This document shows, one piece after another, positions 33,326-43,911 of a DNA stretch of 64,000 nucleotides. Both the position numbers and the translations under genes were made by a program. The stretch spans positions 8,017,366-8,081,365 of the forward strand of contig OX463846.1 of the NCBI GenBank assembly GCA_949825065.1. The letters run 5' to 3'. This DNA comes from Odontocerum albicorne (lineage: Eukaryota > Arthropoda > Insecta > Trichoptera > Odontoceridae). The notes under the pieces were generated by a model. That model did no database searches, had not been told where the DNA came from, and saw only the letters and a program-made list of their open reading frames with translations. Position 1 is the stretch's first letter; each line of letters begins with the position of its first letter.

Positions 33326-34030
33326 TTAAGATGTCAATATTGGAAAATTCGTAAGGGCATCCCATTCTTCTTAATGAAAACAATCTTAATTTAAATAGAG
33401 TAAATACTTGTTCGTTACATTAAACAGAAGTGTGTAAATCAGCAATTGTGTTTGTATTTTTTCCTGTTAGCAATGTTTATATATTTAAACAGATACGTAG
33501 ATCTCTCCTAATGCTTAAGGAATAATATCCAAGCATACCAATTAAAAATAATATGAGATTGAACCTTCGGTACAATATTTACTCTTTGCACTATGAAACA
33601 AATTTTGATGTGAATAATGTTGTTTTGATTTTTTTTAAATATAGACATGGTTAGCGTGCATTTCAATGAGACAAGAAGATGATTCCATTCCAAACCGTTT
33701 TGATGCATGTTGTACATTTAGGAGGAATAATAGTAACCGTTTCAATAATATTAACATTGAATCCAGTGGAATATAAAAACCACACCTTGAAGTATGGAAA
33801 ACTGATTTAGTCGGCTGCATCCCACTGTGGTTGGAGAGTCAAAGTTTCCCGTCTGGGGAGCGACTCTACTTCTAACGACATAACGCGACAAGAGAAACTT
33901 TGGTTCGAGGAATTATTCAAATAACCTGAATGAGAAGAGGAAGAAATTGTGTATGGGGAGAAAAGAATTCATCAACCATGAAATTGCTTTCTGTCTCGGA
34001 GCACTATAGCAGCAACACATACAGATTGAG
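33326..34030. other. Stretch without recognised feature
   Basis: 33820-34020 is GC-richer than its surroundings but shows no supported frame or repeat relative. Confidence 0.45.
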
Positions 34031-34940
34031 GATAGAGCCATGACCATTTAATTGGTGTCAAGATACTCAAATTTTTTTCCACCTCAGTATGATTATTGTA
34101 GATAGAGCCATGACCATTTAATTGGTGCCAAGATACTCAAATTGTTTTCTGCCTCAGTATAAATATTGTGGATAGAGCCATGACCATTTAATTGGTGCCA
34201 AGATACTCAAATTGTTTTCTACCTCAGTATGAATATTGTGGAAAGAGCCATGACCATTTAATTGGTGCCAAGATACTCAAATTGTTTTCTACCTCAGTAT
34301 GAATATTGTGGATAGAGCCATGACCATTTAATTGATGCCAAGATACTCAAATTGTTTTCTACCTCAGTATGAATATTGTGGAAAGAGCCATGACCATTTA
34401 ATTGGTGCCAAGATACTCAAATTGTTTTCTACCTCAGTATGAATATTGTGGATAGAGCCATGACCATTTAATTGGTGCCAAGATACTCAAATTGTTTTCT
34501 ACCTCAGTATGAATATTGTGGAAAAAGCCATGACCATTTAATTGGTGCCAAGATACTCAAATTGTTTTCTACCTCAGTATGAATATTATGGATAGAGCCA
34601 TAACCATTTAATTGGTGCCAAGATACTCAAATTGTTTTCTACCTCAGTATGAATATTGTGGATAGAGCCATTACCATTTAATTGGTGCCAAGATACTCAA
34701 ATTGTTTTCTACCTCAGTATGAATATTGTGGATAGAGCCATGACCATTTAATTGGTGCCAAGATACTCAAATTGTTTTCTACCTCAGTATGAATATTGTG
34801 GATAGAGCCATTACCATTTAATTGGTGCCAAGATACTCAAATGTTTTTCCACCTCAGTATGAATATTGTGGATAGAGGCATGACCATTTAATTCGTGCCA
34901 AGATACTCAAATTGTTTTCTGCCTCAGTATGAATATTGTG
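34031..34940. repeat. 70-bp satellite, 13 units in exact register
   Basis: GATAGAGCCATGACCATTTA begins each unit at 70-base intervals from 34031 to 34871, with no indels. Most units differ at 0-4 positions. Alternating GATAGAGCC and GAAAGAGCC units between 34241 and 34521 suggest a 140-bp homogenisation step. Confidence 0.95.
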
Positions 34941-35660
34941 AATCTTAAATCTAATTCCATAATAGATATAATATTGTTTTCAGTCTCAACATAGAAATTG
35001 TGGATAGAGCCTTGACCACTTAAAACTTATTCCAGAACTGATGTTAAGAAATAATGTTATTTTCAGCCTCAATATAGAGATTGTGGATAGAGCATTGACC
35101 ACTGAAAACCTATATCTTTATTTTTGCCTAAAAACAATATTGGTTTCAGTTCCAATTTACATATAGAGATTGTGGATAGTGCATTGACCACTTAAAACCA
35201 ATCCCAGTACTGGTATTAAGAGGTAATGTTGTCTTCAAACTCAACATAGAGATTGTGGATAGATCATTGACCACTGAAAACCTATATATCTATTCTTGCT
35301 TAAAAACAATATTGGATTCAGTCCCAATACACATATAGAGATTGTGGATAGAGCCTTGACCACTTAAGCCGATTCCTTCATTGGCGAAAAGAGAAAATAT
35401 TTTGTTAGACCCCCGCATAGAGTTTTGAATAGATCCTTAACCACTTAGTCAATTATTTCTTTGATGCCAAGAGATAATAATGTTTTCTACCCAATAAAGT
35501 GATTGTGAATATAGCCTTGACAACATTAAGGTGATTTCTTCTTTGGTAATAAGAGACTATATTATTTTCAGCCTCTATACAACGATTGTGAATAGAACCT
35601 TGACCACTTAAAGCCAATTCGTGAATTAGTGATAAGGGAAAATATTGTCTTCAGCCACTA
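34941..35660. repeat. Eroded flank of the 70-bp satellite
   Basis: About eight diverged units with an 80-90-bp period carry GTGGATAGAGCCTTGACCAC-like cores at about 35003, 35083, 35172, 35254, 35343, 35425, 35504 and 35588. They are joined by an AATATTGTTTTCAG-like block as in the main array. Divergence is high and the unit is longer, so this is likely older satellite no longer homogenised. Confidence 0.8.
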
Positions 35661-35744
35661 TAGTCGATTCTTCGGGATAATAAGCACTGAAGTAGGCCCG
35701 TAACGCACAGTTTGCCATCATTCGTTTTGGATATACAACCGCAC

Positions 35745-35895
35745 ATGTTGCAACACTCGCACAGGTTATAACACTCGCACAGGTTACAACACTCGCACAG
35801 GTTACAACACTCGCACATGTTACAACACTCGCATATGTTACAGCACTCGCACAGGTTACAATACTCGCACAGGTTACAACACTCGCACACGTCCA
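35745..35895. repeat. 18-bp tandem repeat, about eight copies
   Basis: The unit is ACAACACTCGCACAGGTT with single substitutions. It lies in a 125-codon minus-strand open frame (35626-36003) that would encode repeated CASVVT hexapeptides, and in another frame repeated CECCNL. The frame exists because the unit length is six codons. I see no start context, signal peptide or relative. Confidence 0.9.
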
Positions 35896-36569
35896 GAGCG
35901 TGCAAGTTTGGTTAAGAGACGAACTCTTAAACCTAATTGAGACATTTTTCATTTTGGTACCATTAGACATTGAACCCGAAACCCACGGGAAAAATATAAG
36001 CATCTTACCAATAGAGGTCGTAAAAATTTTATGATACTACTATGGGCATTTAAATAAAATCGATAGTTCTGTTATTCAAGGGGTCGACAAAAGAAGCGTT
36101 CATGTATTATCCAGGATGTCGTTGATGGCCTTTTTTTTTATCAAATGGCTCTTTTTGAGAGATAAAACAAAAGGAATGTATATCGTTAATGTCCAGCCAT
36201 ATATCTCTATCACATTGGAAGCCCGCCTGTTGCTACGTACTCCATCCTTCCACTTCTTAGATAGCCATTATGAAAAACAAAGAAGTATTGGTCCAATGCG
36301 TCCAGCTAAGACTCGGACATCATCATCTGTATTTTTGTTTATCGAAAATACATCTTACATTTATTTTAAATACAGTTCAACCAAACGTTCTTCCAACTTA
36401 TAATAAAAAAATACTGGACAACATCTGTACTTTTTCTCAACTTTTCAAAGGGTTCTCAAATTGCCTCTATACATATATTTATATACTTGCTTAAATGCTC
36501 TCTTAGTTATTGTTCATTCATATAACAATCCGCATCGTTGGCAAGAATCCTGTTTTCAAAAGTTTTAGA
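35896..36569. other. Stretch without recognised feature
   Basis: Two overlapping plus-strand frames (36116-36403 and 36270-36494) show no domain. Nothing else was seen. Confidence 0.45.
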
Positions 36570-36690
36570 TTGGTTTTTATTAAAGCTTTTGTAACAGATT
36601 TGTAGTTGATGGAAGAGGGAGTTGATGTGAGTGGTGGAAGAAACTGCCTTATGGCTATAAACTTGCCAGATTCTCATATAAAAAAAATAT
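36570..36690 (+). repeat. SINE-1 tail, diverged
   Basis: GGTGGAAGAAACTGCCTTATGG, then TATAAACTTGCCAGATTC, resembles the SINE-1/LINE-J tail. The preceding TTGGTTTTTATTAAAG fits the middle block. Confidence 0.5.
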
Positions 36691-36794
36691 AAAATAATTA
36701 ATACATCGTTTTTTCTCCATTATTGAAACTGGTTCAAATTATTTGAACAAATATGCACTTTATATTTAAAAGGTCGCATACTATAGCAATTAGA

Positions 36795-36930
36795 TTCAAT
36801 ATAAAAATACGATTTTTCTCAACCGTATTCATATTTGGAGATTGCGGATTCGATTTCCACTTGTTTTAATTTTTTTTTTAAAGGTTCACATTTTAAATAA
36901 ATTTGTGTGAGCCTAATAAAAACATTACCA
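36795..36930 (+). repeat. SINE-1 head joined to a LINE
   Basis: TTTGGAGATTGCGGATTCGATTTCC (split: GATTGCGG then ATTCGATTTCC) is a B-box region, followed by a T-run and AGCCTAATAAAAACAT, the SINE-1 middle block. At about 36930 the sequence switches to LINE-G coding, so the LINE's truncated 5' end lies inside the SINE. Confidence 0.55.
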
Positions 36931-38230
36931 AAGAAACCCGGCACAACTAAATGCGAGCAATATAGAACATTGAGTCTGATATCGCATGCATCAAAGATAC
37001 TGATAAATATAATTATGAAAAGATCGGAAACGAAAATTGAAAATGTGCTGTCGGAAGATCAATTTGGCTTTAGAAGAGGAACAGGCACAAGAGATGCAAT
37101 TTTGAGTCTGAGGTTTATACTGGAAAAGAGAATAAAGAAAAGCAAAGACACATACATAGCTTTTATAGACCTAGAAAAGGCTTTTGACAGGGTGGACTGG
37201 AGACAGCTATTTAAAGTGATTGATAGGATAGGGCTGAGCTTCAAAGATAGACGAGCAATATGGAGCTTATATAGAAATGAAACCGCTGTGATATTATATG
37301 GAGACAGCAGTGCTAAGGCTAGTGTAAGTCAGGGAGTGAGACAGGGATGCTCGTCACCAACATTGTTCAATTGTTATATACAGCAGGCTATCGACAAGAT
37401 GAGGGAGGAGATGAGAGATTGGCCCGGCGTGAGGATTCAGGGGAGAAAGATTGACATGATAAGATATGCCAACGATATTGCACTGCTTGCGGAGACGGAA
37501 CAGGGATTGAACGAGGCCTAAAGAAAGATGGAAAATGTTTTGTCATTCAATTACTATATGAAAACAAAGACAAAACAAAATGTATGATTGTTGTAAGAGA
37601 AGAGGTGACCGCGAGTGTTGTTCTGGGTGGCGTCAGTGTTGAACAAGTGAGGGAATTTGTTTACTTAGGCAGCAGAGTATCCCAAGATGGCCGATCAAAG
37701 GCAGAAATAATAAGTAGGGTCCAACAGGCAAGAGTTGGTTTTAACAAGAAATCCAAGATATTTGAATCTCCTAACATTGATATCAATGCTAGGAAGAATT
37801 TAGTGAAAACTCTTGTCTGGAGTGTGCTGCTGTATGGCTGCGAAACGTGGACCATCAGCCAGAGTGAGTCCGGGCGTCTGGCTGCCTTTGAGATGTGGTG
37901 CTACAGGCGCATGTCCAGGGTCCATTGGTCAGATCACATCCGAAACGACGAGGTATTGAGCGGGTTTGGAGAAACAAGGCAACAACTGCTAAATAGAGTT
38001 GCCCAACAACGATCCAGTTGGATAGGCCATAACACCAGGCCCCAGGCCTGCTGCTTACCACCGTAGAGGGAATGATTGAGGGCAATAACCATAGAGGTCA
38101 CCCTAGATATAGCTACATGGACCGGGTGATCCGGGATGTGCGCTGTGGCAGCTACCAGGAGATGAAGAGACTGGCGGATGACAGAGATGAGTGGAGGAAT
38201 CGAGTGCTTGGTACAGACCAATCCTAGAAT
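36930..38230 (+). pseudogene. LINE-G reverse transcriptase, 5'-truncated, frameshifted
   Basis: This is the longest LINE RT in the window. The frame 36907-37521 contains QYRTLSLISHASKIL, then DQFGFRRGTGTRDAI (RT motif 2 region), FIDLEKAFDRVDW (motif A, catalytic Asp), VSQGVRQGCSSPTLFN (motif B) and RYANDIALLAE, where the usual YADD reads YAND. A stop at 37519 and a frameshift near 37575 separate it from a second frame (37584-38066) with EFVYLGSRVSQDG, VLLYGCETWT and WCYRRMSRVHW. A third shift leads to SYMDRVIRDV and MKRLADDRDEWRNRV, ending near 38226. The Asp-to-Asn change in the catalytic box and the breaks make it inactive. The first about 7 codons probably come from the SINE it joins. Confidence 0.85.
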
Positions 38231-38364
38231 TGAAACCCGGAAAAAAACTACCTTCCTATCTTTACTTTGTATTTGTTATCTGCCAATAAATAATGTGGGT
38301 TCGAATCCCGAGAGTATTGACTCGAAACGCTATGTACGAGTAAACTGTCCTTTGATTATTTTTA
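38231..38364. other. Short spacer
   Basis: GGGTTCGAATCCCGAGAG near 38288 resembles a B box but no tRNA or SINE structure surrounds it. Confidence 0.3.
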
Positions 38365-38535
38365 ACTATTCTAAAACTATAACTAGTGTCGTATTACCAT
38401 AACTGTAACTAGTGTCGTTTTAACTTTTCTAAAACTATAACTAGTGTCGTGACATTTATTGTCCGAATTTCTAAGGTTTACAAAAATATGGTTTATAACC
38501 TTTATTGTCCAAATTTCTGAGGTTTACAAAAATAT
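38365..38535. repeat. Two short direct-repeat sets
   Basis: TATAACTAGTGTCGT-type units occur three times between 38370 and 38450. Then TTTATTGTCCGAATTTCT followed by AGGTTTACAAAAATAT occurs twice with a period near 49 bp. Confidence 0.75.
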
Positions 38536-39094
38536 TGTTTATGCAAGACGAATATCACTAACCATTAAAATATCAAAAAGTTTCAATCGAAATACAACAT
38601 TTTCTTACCTTAAGTCTTATCTGAACGATATGGCGCAGAGCAGGACCATAAAAAGCGCTGTATATTTTTGAGGAATTAATGGATTTATGTGAAGTGAGCT
38701 TTTTCAGAAGAAAAAGCCGCGAAAGGCTGCAGGATCGGCACCCCTCCCTTTATCGAGGATTTATACGCCTTTGGAGCGAGCCCCGAAATACTTTACGAAC
38801 TTTGGATTTATACGCGGACAACGAGAAATTGAATTTATGCCTTCGAATTTCTTCTACGCTTAGAGACATTTCCCAATCATTTTCCTTATATTAAATATTC
38901 AAAGTGTGATTTATCAATCGACAGAGATAAAACATTTATTCTGAAGTTACCGTTTTTTTTAATATTCCTTAAAACACAATACTTAATGGTATTGTCTGAA
39001 TGGGCAGCGGTTGCTAACCAAAGGTTTAAAATAAAACATTAAAGTGTTTCTTAACTTATCTCGAATAGATCCTCCTTTGTCAATACAATCTTGT
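38536..39094. other. Stretch with a less AT-rich block at 38690-38880
   Basis: The block contains a 71-codon plus frame (38679-38894; SRERLQDRHPSLYRGF) with no recognised domain. Composition differs from the flanks, so an old exon, conserved non-coding element or unknown repeat are all possible. Confidence 0.3.
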
Positions 39095-39265
39095 AAAAAT
39101 CCTGAATTGACCTTGTTGATAGGATGTCTGTCTTCTTTACCATAAAATGCGGACTCGATTCTCATTATTTGATTTTTTTTTTAAATATTCTAGTCTTGTT
39201 TAAACTCAAAGCCTCCTTCCGTACCATATTACTAGTTGATTGAAAGCGATTACCATATAAAAATG
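39095..39265 (+). repeat. SINE-1, degenerate copy
   Basis: TTGATAGGATGTCTGTCTTC, GGACTCGATTCTCATTATTTG, a T-run, TCTAGTCTTG and TAGTTGATTGAAAGCGATTACC follow the SINE-1 order. Confidence 0.6.
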
Positions 39266-39831
39266 TTGTCGTCAAGTCAAACTATATACAACGAGAGTGT
39301 TATTTATAACAAAAATCATAACCAACACTGCCATATTATTAGGTTGGCGTACAATAGAATTAATACTTAATAAATAAAAAGTCTATTGATGTAAATATGT
39401 ATCCTTAAATCGTACATATATATTAAAACACTGGAAAAGAGAATACAATTGAAACAGAAACTATCAAACGGTCTGGGCTCATATCGTGACATCCTTTCGA
39501 TAGAGATACACTCTCATCAATAGGAGGGCGAGCCCAGCTGTGAGGACGCCGGATATTTTTCAGCCAAACCCTTGTAAAAGTAAACAGTAAATCCATCAGA
39601 AGCATCACATTAAGCTGGCATTGCGATGGCGTAGAAAGACTTATGATGAAAAATTAACAAGAATAATGTATACAAGTAGAATATATAAGGTACGACAAGT
39701 TTTTATAAGATCTAGGAAAACATGGCATGACCAATGTATACATTTTTGAAGAAGGGAAGACTAAACATTTATCTAATTCAAAAACTTTTTTTACAATTCA
39801 AAAACAAAGCTATCTTAAGGTGATCTTCTCC
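39266..39831. other. Stretch without recognised feature
   Basis: The minus frame 39423-39608 (RVWLKNIRRPHSWARPP) has no domain that I recognise. Confidence 0.4.
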
Positions 39832-40090
39832 AGTTTCAATCCTGGGGATTGGTTAGCAGCAAAGCCCTGCATCTCCTCCTCTACTCCACTCGGTCCTCAG
39901 CAATCCTCTTAAACTCTGTATAGGAGGTGCAGTCCATATCGTAGCATATTTGCTCCAGATACTCGGCGAGGACGCCCTCTGCCAATCGATTCCTCAATCA
40001 TTCCTTCCAGTATATTGTGCAGGAGACTTTCATGTCGCAGCACATGACCCATCCATTCTGCACGCCTTTCTGATATGGTGTTTGACAGGT
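39832..40090 (-). pseudogene. LINE-G-type C-terminus
   Basis: The minus strand reads, across small frame changes, WMGHVLRHESLLHNILEG and MIEESIGRGRPRR, then QICYDMDCTSYTEFKRIA and EDRVEWRRR. This is the same protein end as MIEGNNHRGHPR...MKRLADDRDEWRNRV at 38060-38220, so it belongs to the same or a sister family. Only the last about 90 codons remain. Confidence 0.7.
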
Positions 40091-40514
40091 GCCTGGTGAT
40101 AATACCCGTATATTACGAAACTGCGCATTAACAGTCTTCTGTTAATTTATGTGTTATCTCCAATCTAAAAAATCACTAGCAAACATATATCGGTTAATAC
40201 CTAATTATTCTCAAGTAATAGCCATATTCTTCTATTCGACTCTATTCATGTTTTTTTTTCCTTTTGATTAACATCCTTTCAAAATATTCATCAACATCGT
40301 CTCTGGTGCCACGACTCTTTGATTGCCTTAACCTATCAAATTACTCCTGTCCGACTTCTTCAGCCCCCACAAGTTTATTCCATTGAAAATTTCTAAGACC
40401 CTTATAACGTAATTCGTGATCAATACTTAAATAAGATTTTTTAGTAAGGAAGTGTTCATAATATTTAAAACAACCGGTATATGTATCAATTTGCAGCATG
40501 TAATCGTCAACTTT
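40091..40514. other. AT-rich stretch, nothing recognised
   Basis: No relatives or supported frame. Confidence 0.5.
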
Positions 40515-40680
40515 CGTCAAGTTGGTAATACGACCTGTCTAGAACCCTTGGGCACGGGTTCGAATTCCGTTGGTACCCATTTAAAAACTAACGCTTTTAT
40601 CTAGATCAGTCCACAGCTTGATAGTCCATGCGCTCTCACGTTGGAACGAGATTGTGAATCTCCATATCAATATTAAGGTA
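40515..40680 (+). repeat. SINE-1, head region
   Basis: TTGGTAATACGACCTGTC and GGGTTCGAATTCCGTTGGTAC keep A- and B-box spacing. The tail is poor (GGAACGAGATTGTGAATCTCC). Confidence 0.55.
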
Positions 40681-41180
40681 TATTAACGTTAAATAATAAA
40701 GTACAATGTTATTCAAACCAAAATATATACAGAGAAATTTATTTTTTTAATTTATTATTTGTGAACGGTACAATATACTTTAAAACAATTATTATTATAA
40801 ACAGTCATAAGTTCTTCGTACATGACAAAGGACAAAATACATAAAAAAATAAAAATAAATGCGAAGAAACAAACGTAACAAAAATTATATCAAACAATGC
40901 ATAAAATTGCAAGTTAAATACACAATCTCATAACAATGCAAAAATTCAACTATATCACCAACACTATACTAGGCCGCCTAAAGGCGGCCAGCCCGCACTA
41001 CACCAAACTACCCCTTTTAAATATTTTTCCTTCGGGGATTTGTTTTGACCCCCTCACATTTCTAGTATAACATAACACTAGTCTGACCTAAGCATTGCTC
41101 TCGTTACAAACTGAAACCATCTCACCCGAAGAGAGCTTTGGGATAGATAGGATATAAAACATATGTACCAGGGATAAATA
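40681..41180. other. AT-rich stretch with a GC hairpin at 40973-40990
   Basis: GGCCGCCTAAAGGCGGCC has perfect 7-bp arms and a 4-base loop, followed by GCCCGCACTACACC. This GC-rich spot in AT-rich DNA may be the 5' or 3' end of an unlabelled repeat. Confidence 0.45.
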
Positions 41181-41734
41181 AAGGGTCTTTCAAATTGAGT
41201 GGTTTTTTCAATTCTATTTTTTTTTATTCTTGAATAAAACACAAAATTTGATTTGATTTCAAAAAATTTATTGGTCATTGAATTATAATGCATGACATCT
41301 AAAAACAAGAAACAATATCCGCCAAATGTCCACCTCTTGCATCTCCACAGATGTCCACTCTTTTGTCAAAATTTTCGATGACATTTTGGCTAAATTACGG
41401 TTCAGACTCGCCAAAAACCTGAATAATTTCGTCTTTCAGCTCAGGAATTGATTGGGAGTCATTCTTATAGACCTAGTTTTTCACGTAACCCCAGAGAAAA
41501 TAGTCCAACGGTGTCAGATCACATGATCTTGGTGGGCAATTAACATCACCGTTTCCCGAGATTACAAAACATAAAATAATTCAACAATTTGAACGCATTG
41601 TTGTATTGTATACGACTCCATTTTTATAAATGTCACACATTAAACTTCTCAAATGTCACAAGACTCAGGCAAGTTCAAGGCGCCATCTGTGTTTTATCCA
41701 AGAATTAAAAAACCGCTCAATTTTAAAAACCCTT
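41181..41734 (-). mobile_element. Deleted Tc1/mariner-superfamily-like element with inverted repeats
   Basis: The left end AAGGGTCTTTCAAATTGAG and the right end, reversed, AAGGGTTTTTAAAATTGAG define inverted repeats. These continue with interruptions for 40 or more bases (GGTTTTTTCAATTCT, ATAAAACACA). Between them a minus-strand remnant reads CPPRSCDLTPLDYFLWGYVKN, then PELKDEIIQVFGESEP and NVIENFDKRVDICGDARGG. This is the C-terminal third of an insect DDE transposase with the last acidic residue in the DLTPLD box. It has two stops, and most of the gene is missing. Confidence 0.7.
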
Positions 41735-42604
41735 CACAATTAGTGTAATAAATATATTGTGATATATTCGAATAAAAATAGACAAGATTAAGTCTCCCAG
41801 TCATATTTTTGATCATGTCTACATCACCAATACGTTAAATTTAAAAAAATGGAATATAAATTACGAATCTGAAAAATATGGGTTGAATTTTGCACAATTC
41901 TTTTGTCTTTAATAAAATTCATTTCTTCCTGTTCAGCATTTTTAATATCCTCATTTACAAACAAAAATCTGAGCACTCTCGCCTTCTATTTGTAATAAAA
42001 AAAATGAAATACTAATTATCCAATTAAACGCATTCGAATCTAATTAACATAAAAATAATTGCCAGTCCGCCTCTTTTACAAGTGCTACACACCACATAAA
42101 TTATTCCGACCGCGGTCGCACTTTTTGAGAAAGTACGATAAAATTATCTAACTACCGATTGTTTCCTGTTGGTAAATCTACCTTGGATACGCGCACGAGG
42201 AAGTTTATTATCAGAGGCAGATTGGCGGCCGCAAATAGCCTGGGGATTAATTGAAAGATAATAGGAAACTTTTCCAAGTTTCAATACAAATGCGAAATGT
42301 TTGTTTCAACTTATTGGGTCCGGAGCTAACTTACATTATTAGATTTGTTCAAGGTAGATAGACTATTTGTTTTAAAGTTACAAAACATTCACTTTATCAC
42401 GATTATCATCTTTAATATTAATATACCCAAAAATCAAACCATATTTAACAAAACATGTGAACTTCATGTTGATGTGTTGAGTTAGATGAATAGAAGCACT
42501 GTGCGATAGTTTGGGCTCGAGACACGGTTGTATGAAGAATAATAAATTAGAAAAAGTAAAATCAAACACTTTGATAGTTATCTTTCTTTTTTAGGAACGT
42601 ATGT
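41735..42604. other. Stretch without recognised feature
   Basis: 42100-42330 is moderately less AT-rich, with no frame or repeat relative identified. Confidence 0.45.
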
Positions 42605-42975
42605 TCCTTAAAGGAGAGATGATGAGGATGGTTTTTGATAAATAAAAACTTGTCGAAATCGGAATATGTAAAGAGGAATTTTATTGACAAACGTCGGTAT
42701 TTATAATGTTTTTGAACGTGTGCGGGAACGCGCACGAGATATATCGCTGTCTCGTCTTTGCGCTTATAATATGTTTATTGTCGCGCGTAAGTATCCTTTT
42801 GTTTTGAGAGACAGCGTGAAAGATGTGTTGCCTTCTCCTTTCCTCATGGAATGCGGTCTTCACTGGTAGTGAGTTGAATGACCGACCGTGTGGACTTTGG
42901 CATTGTTTGTCTCGCATTGTTAAGGTGGGCAAAGGTCGTCTCGTGGGTTCAGTGACCGCGCATACGGTCGCCACA
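42605..42975 (-). repeat. Solo-LTR candidate
   Basis: On the minus strand the block starts TGTGGCGACCG and has a GC-rich upstream part homologous to 1693-1925. It continues with GCGATATATCTCGTGCGCG, a TATA-like CATTATAAATA, and then TCAATAAAATTCC. Upstream region, TATA box and AATAAA are in the order of an LTR. The downstream border is uncertain, and no internal retrovirus-like coding region adjoins. A 97-codon minus frame here is not supported as a gene. Confidence 0.5.
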
Positions 42976-43177
42976 CCTTCATGTATTTACATTTAGACAA
43001 AGTCATTGTATAGAAAAACAGCTGTAACTGAGTAAATAATTAAAGGCTATGGAACTAGTTTAATTTTTCTAAGTGAGCAATCAGTCATGAGTCATGTAAT
43101 GATTCTTGCACATAAAATGTATGGTTTATGGGTCCTAACATCTGATATTTTGGTATTGTATGAAATTTATAATTAAT

Positions 43178-43342
43178 GAGGTGCATGGCCACGCGGTAAC
43201 GCACTGAACTTCCGTGATGAAGGGCGTCGGTTCGAACCCCGCTCTGTGCTACTCCCCACGAACGACACAGGCACTTTTTCCGCCCAGTGTTCGAGGGTAT
43301 AAGTATATATTTGATTTCGGTAATATATTCTTTAAAAAAATA
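43178..43342 (+). repeat. SINE-2 copy
   Basis: The tRNA-like head GGCCACGCGGTAACGCACTG (A box) and GGTTCGAACCCCGC (B box) are followed by CTACTCCCCACGAACGACAC, GGCACTTTTTCCGC and a terminal A-rich run. Two other copies at 48716 and 61857 share the whole about 160-bp layout. The acceptor stem does not pair, so it is a SINE and not a tRNA gene. Confidence 0.8.
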
Positions 43343-43344
43343 GA

Positions 43345-43690
43345 GTTATTCATTAATACAGTATAATGTGTTTAGTAACATAAAGACCCTTCTTTACTCA
43401 GAAATGGTTTGGAAACGTGAAACGAATGATTAAAAAAATACCAACAAAACAAATATACAGTGAAAATGTAAATGGAAGGCGTGGTAAAAGAAGACAAATG
43501 ACAGAATGGTTGGATCAAGTGAATGATAGTTTGAAGGAAGGATATGTGAGAAGTTAGATAGAGCTGTATGAGAAGGCTAATAGATGTGGAAAAGGTTAAA
43601 TATGTATGTCAAGATAGGAAAATCTGGTGTTCTGTCCTCTCTGTCTACCCCAGCAGAGAAACGACATGATGGGATGGATGTATTGTACAT
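43345..43690 (+). pseudogene. LINE-A 3' fragment
   Basis: One frame gives KQIYSENVNGRRGKRRQM, then EWLDQVNDSLKEGYVRS, the family's GRRGRGRPRKTWLDQV region and its follow-up. The terminus CTCTGTCTACCCCAGCAG precedes ATGATGGGATGGATG. It is among the better coding matches of LINE-A. Confidence 0.75.
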
Positions 43691-43754
43691 CTCATATAAT
43701 TTTTCAAATAATCTGTGCGTTTATATTTACTTGTATTTTCTATTTTTAACATAA

Positions 43755-43911
43755 CATACAAACTCGTACATAACATCACGCCATTTCCCTATCGGAGTAG
43801 GTAAAATGAACAGAACGGCAGATAATTCTTTCTCGACAGACATTTTTCGCCTCTTTTAGATATATTTACTTTCTCGCACAACTCTTATATTTTCTCTGAC
43901 TTTTTGACGAC
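43755..43911 (-). pseudogene. LINE-A 3' terminus
   Basis: ATCACGCCATTTCCCTATCG, then GAGTAGGTAAAATG, on the plus strand is the reverse of the family end. It faces the opposite-strand copy that ends at 43690, so two LINE-A 3' ends lie tail to tail 65 bp apart. Confidence 0.65.

Noticed and set aside
35745..35895. CRISPR array
   Set aside because: The 18-bp units are contiguous with no unique spacers, and the DNA is eukaryotic. The same applies to the 24-, 30-, 32- and 36-bp arrays.
42681..42974. A 97-codon arginine-rich gene
   Set aside because: It spans the LTR-like block, whose homologue at 1693-1925 is not open, and no known domain is visible.
43178..43255. tRNA gene (GGTTCGAACCCCGC B box)
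   Set aside because: Three copies share a non-tRNA extension and an A-rich end; the terminal stem is not complementary. It is a SINE.
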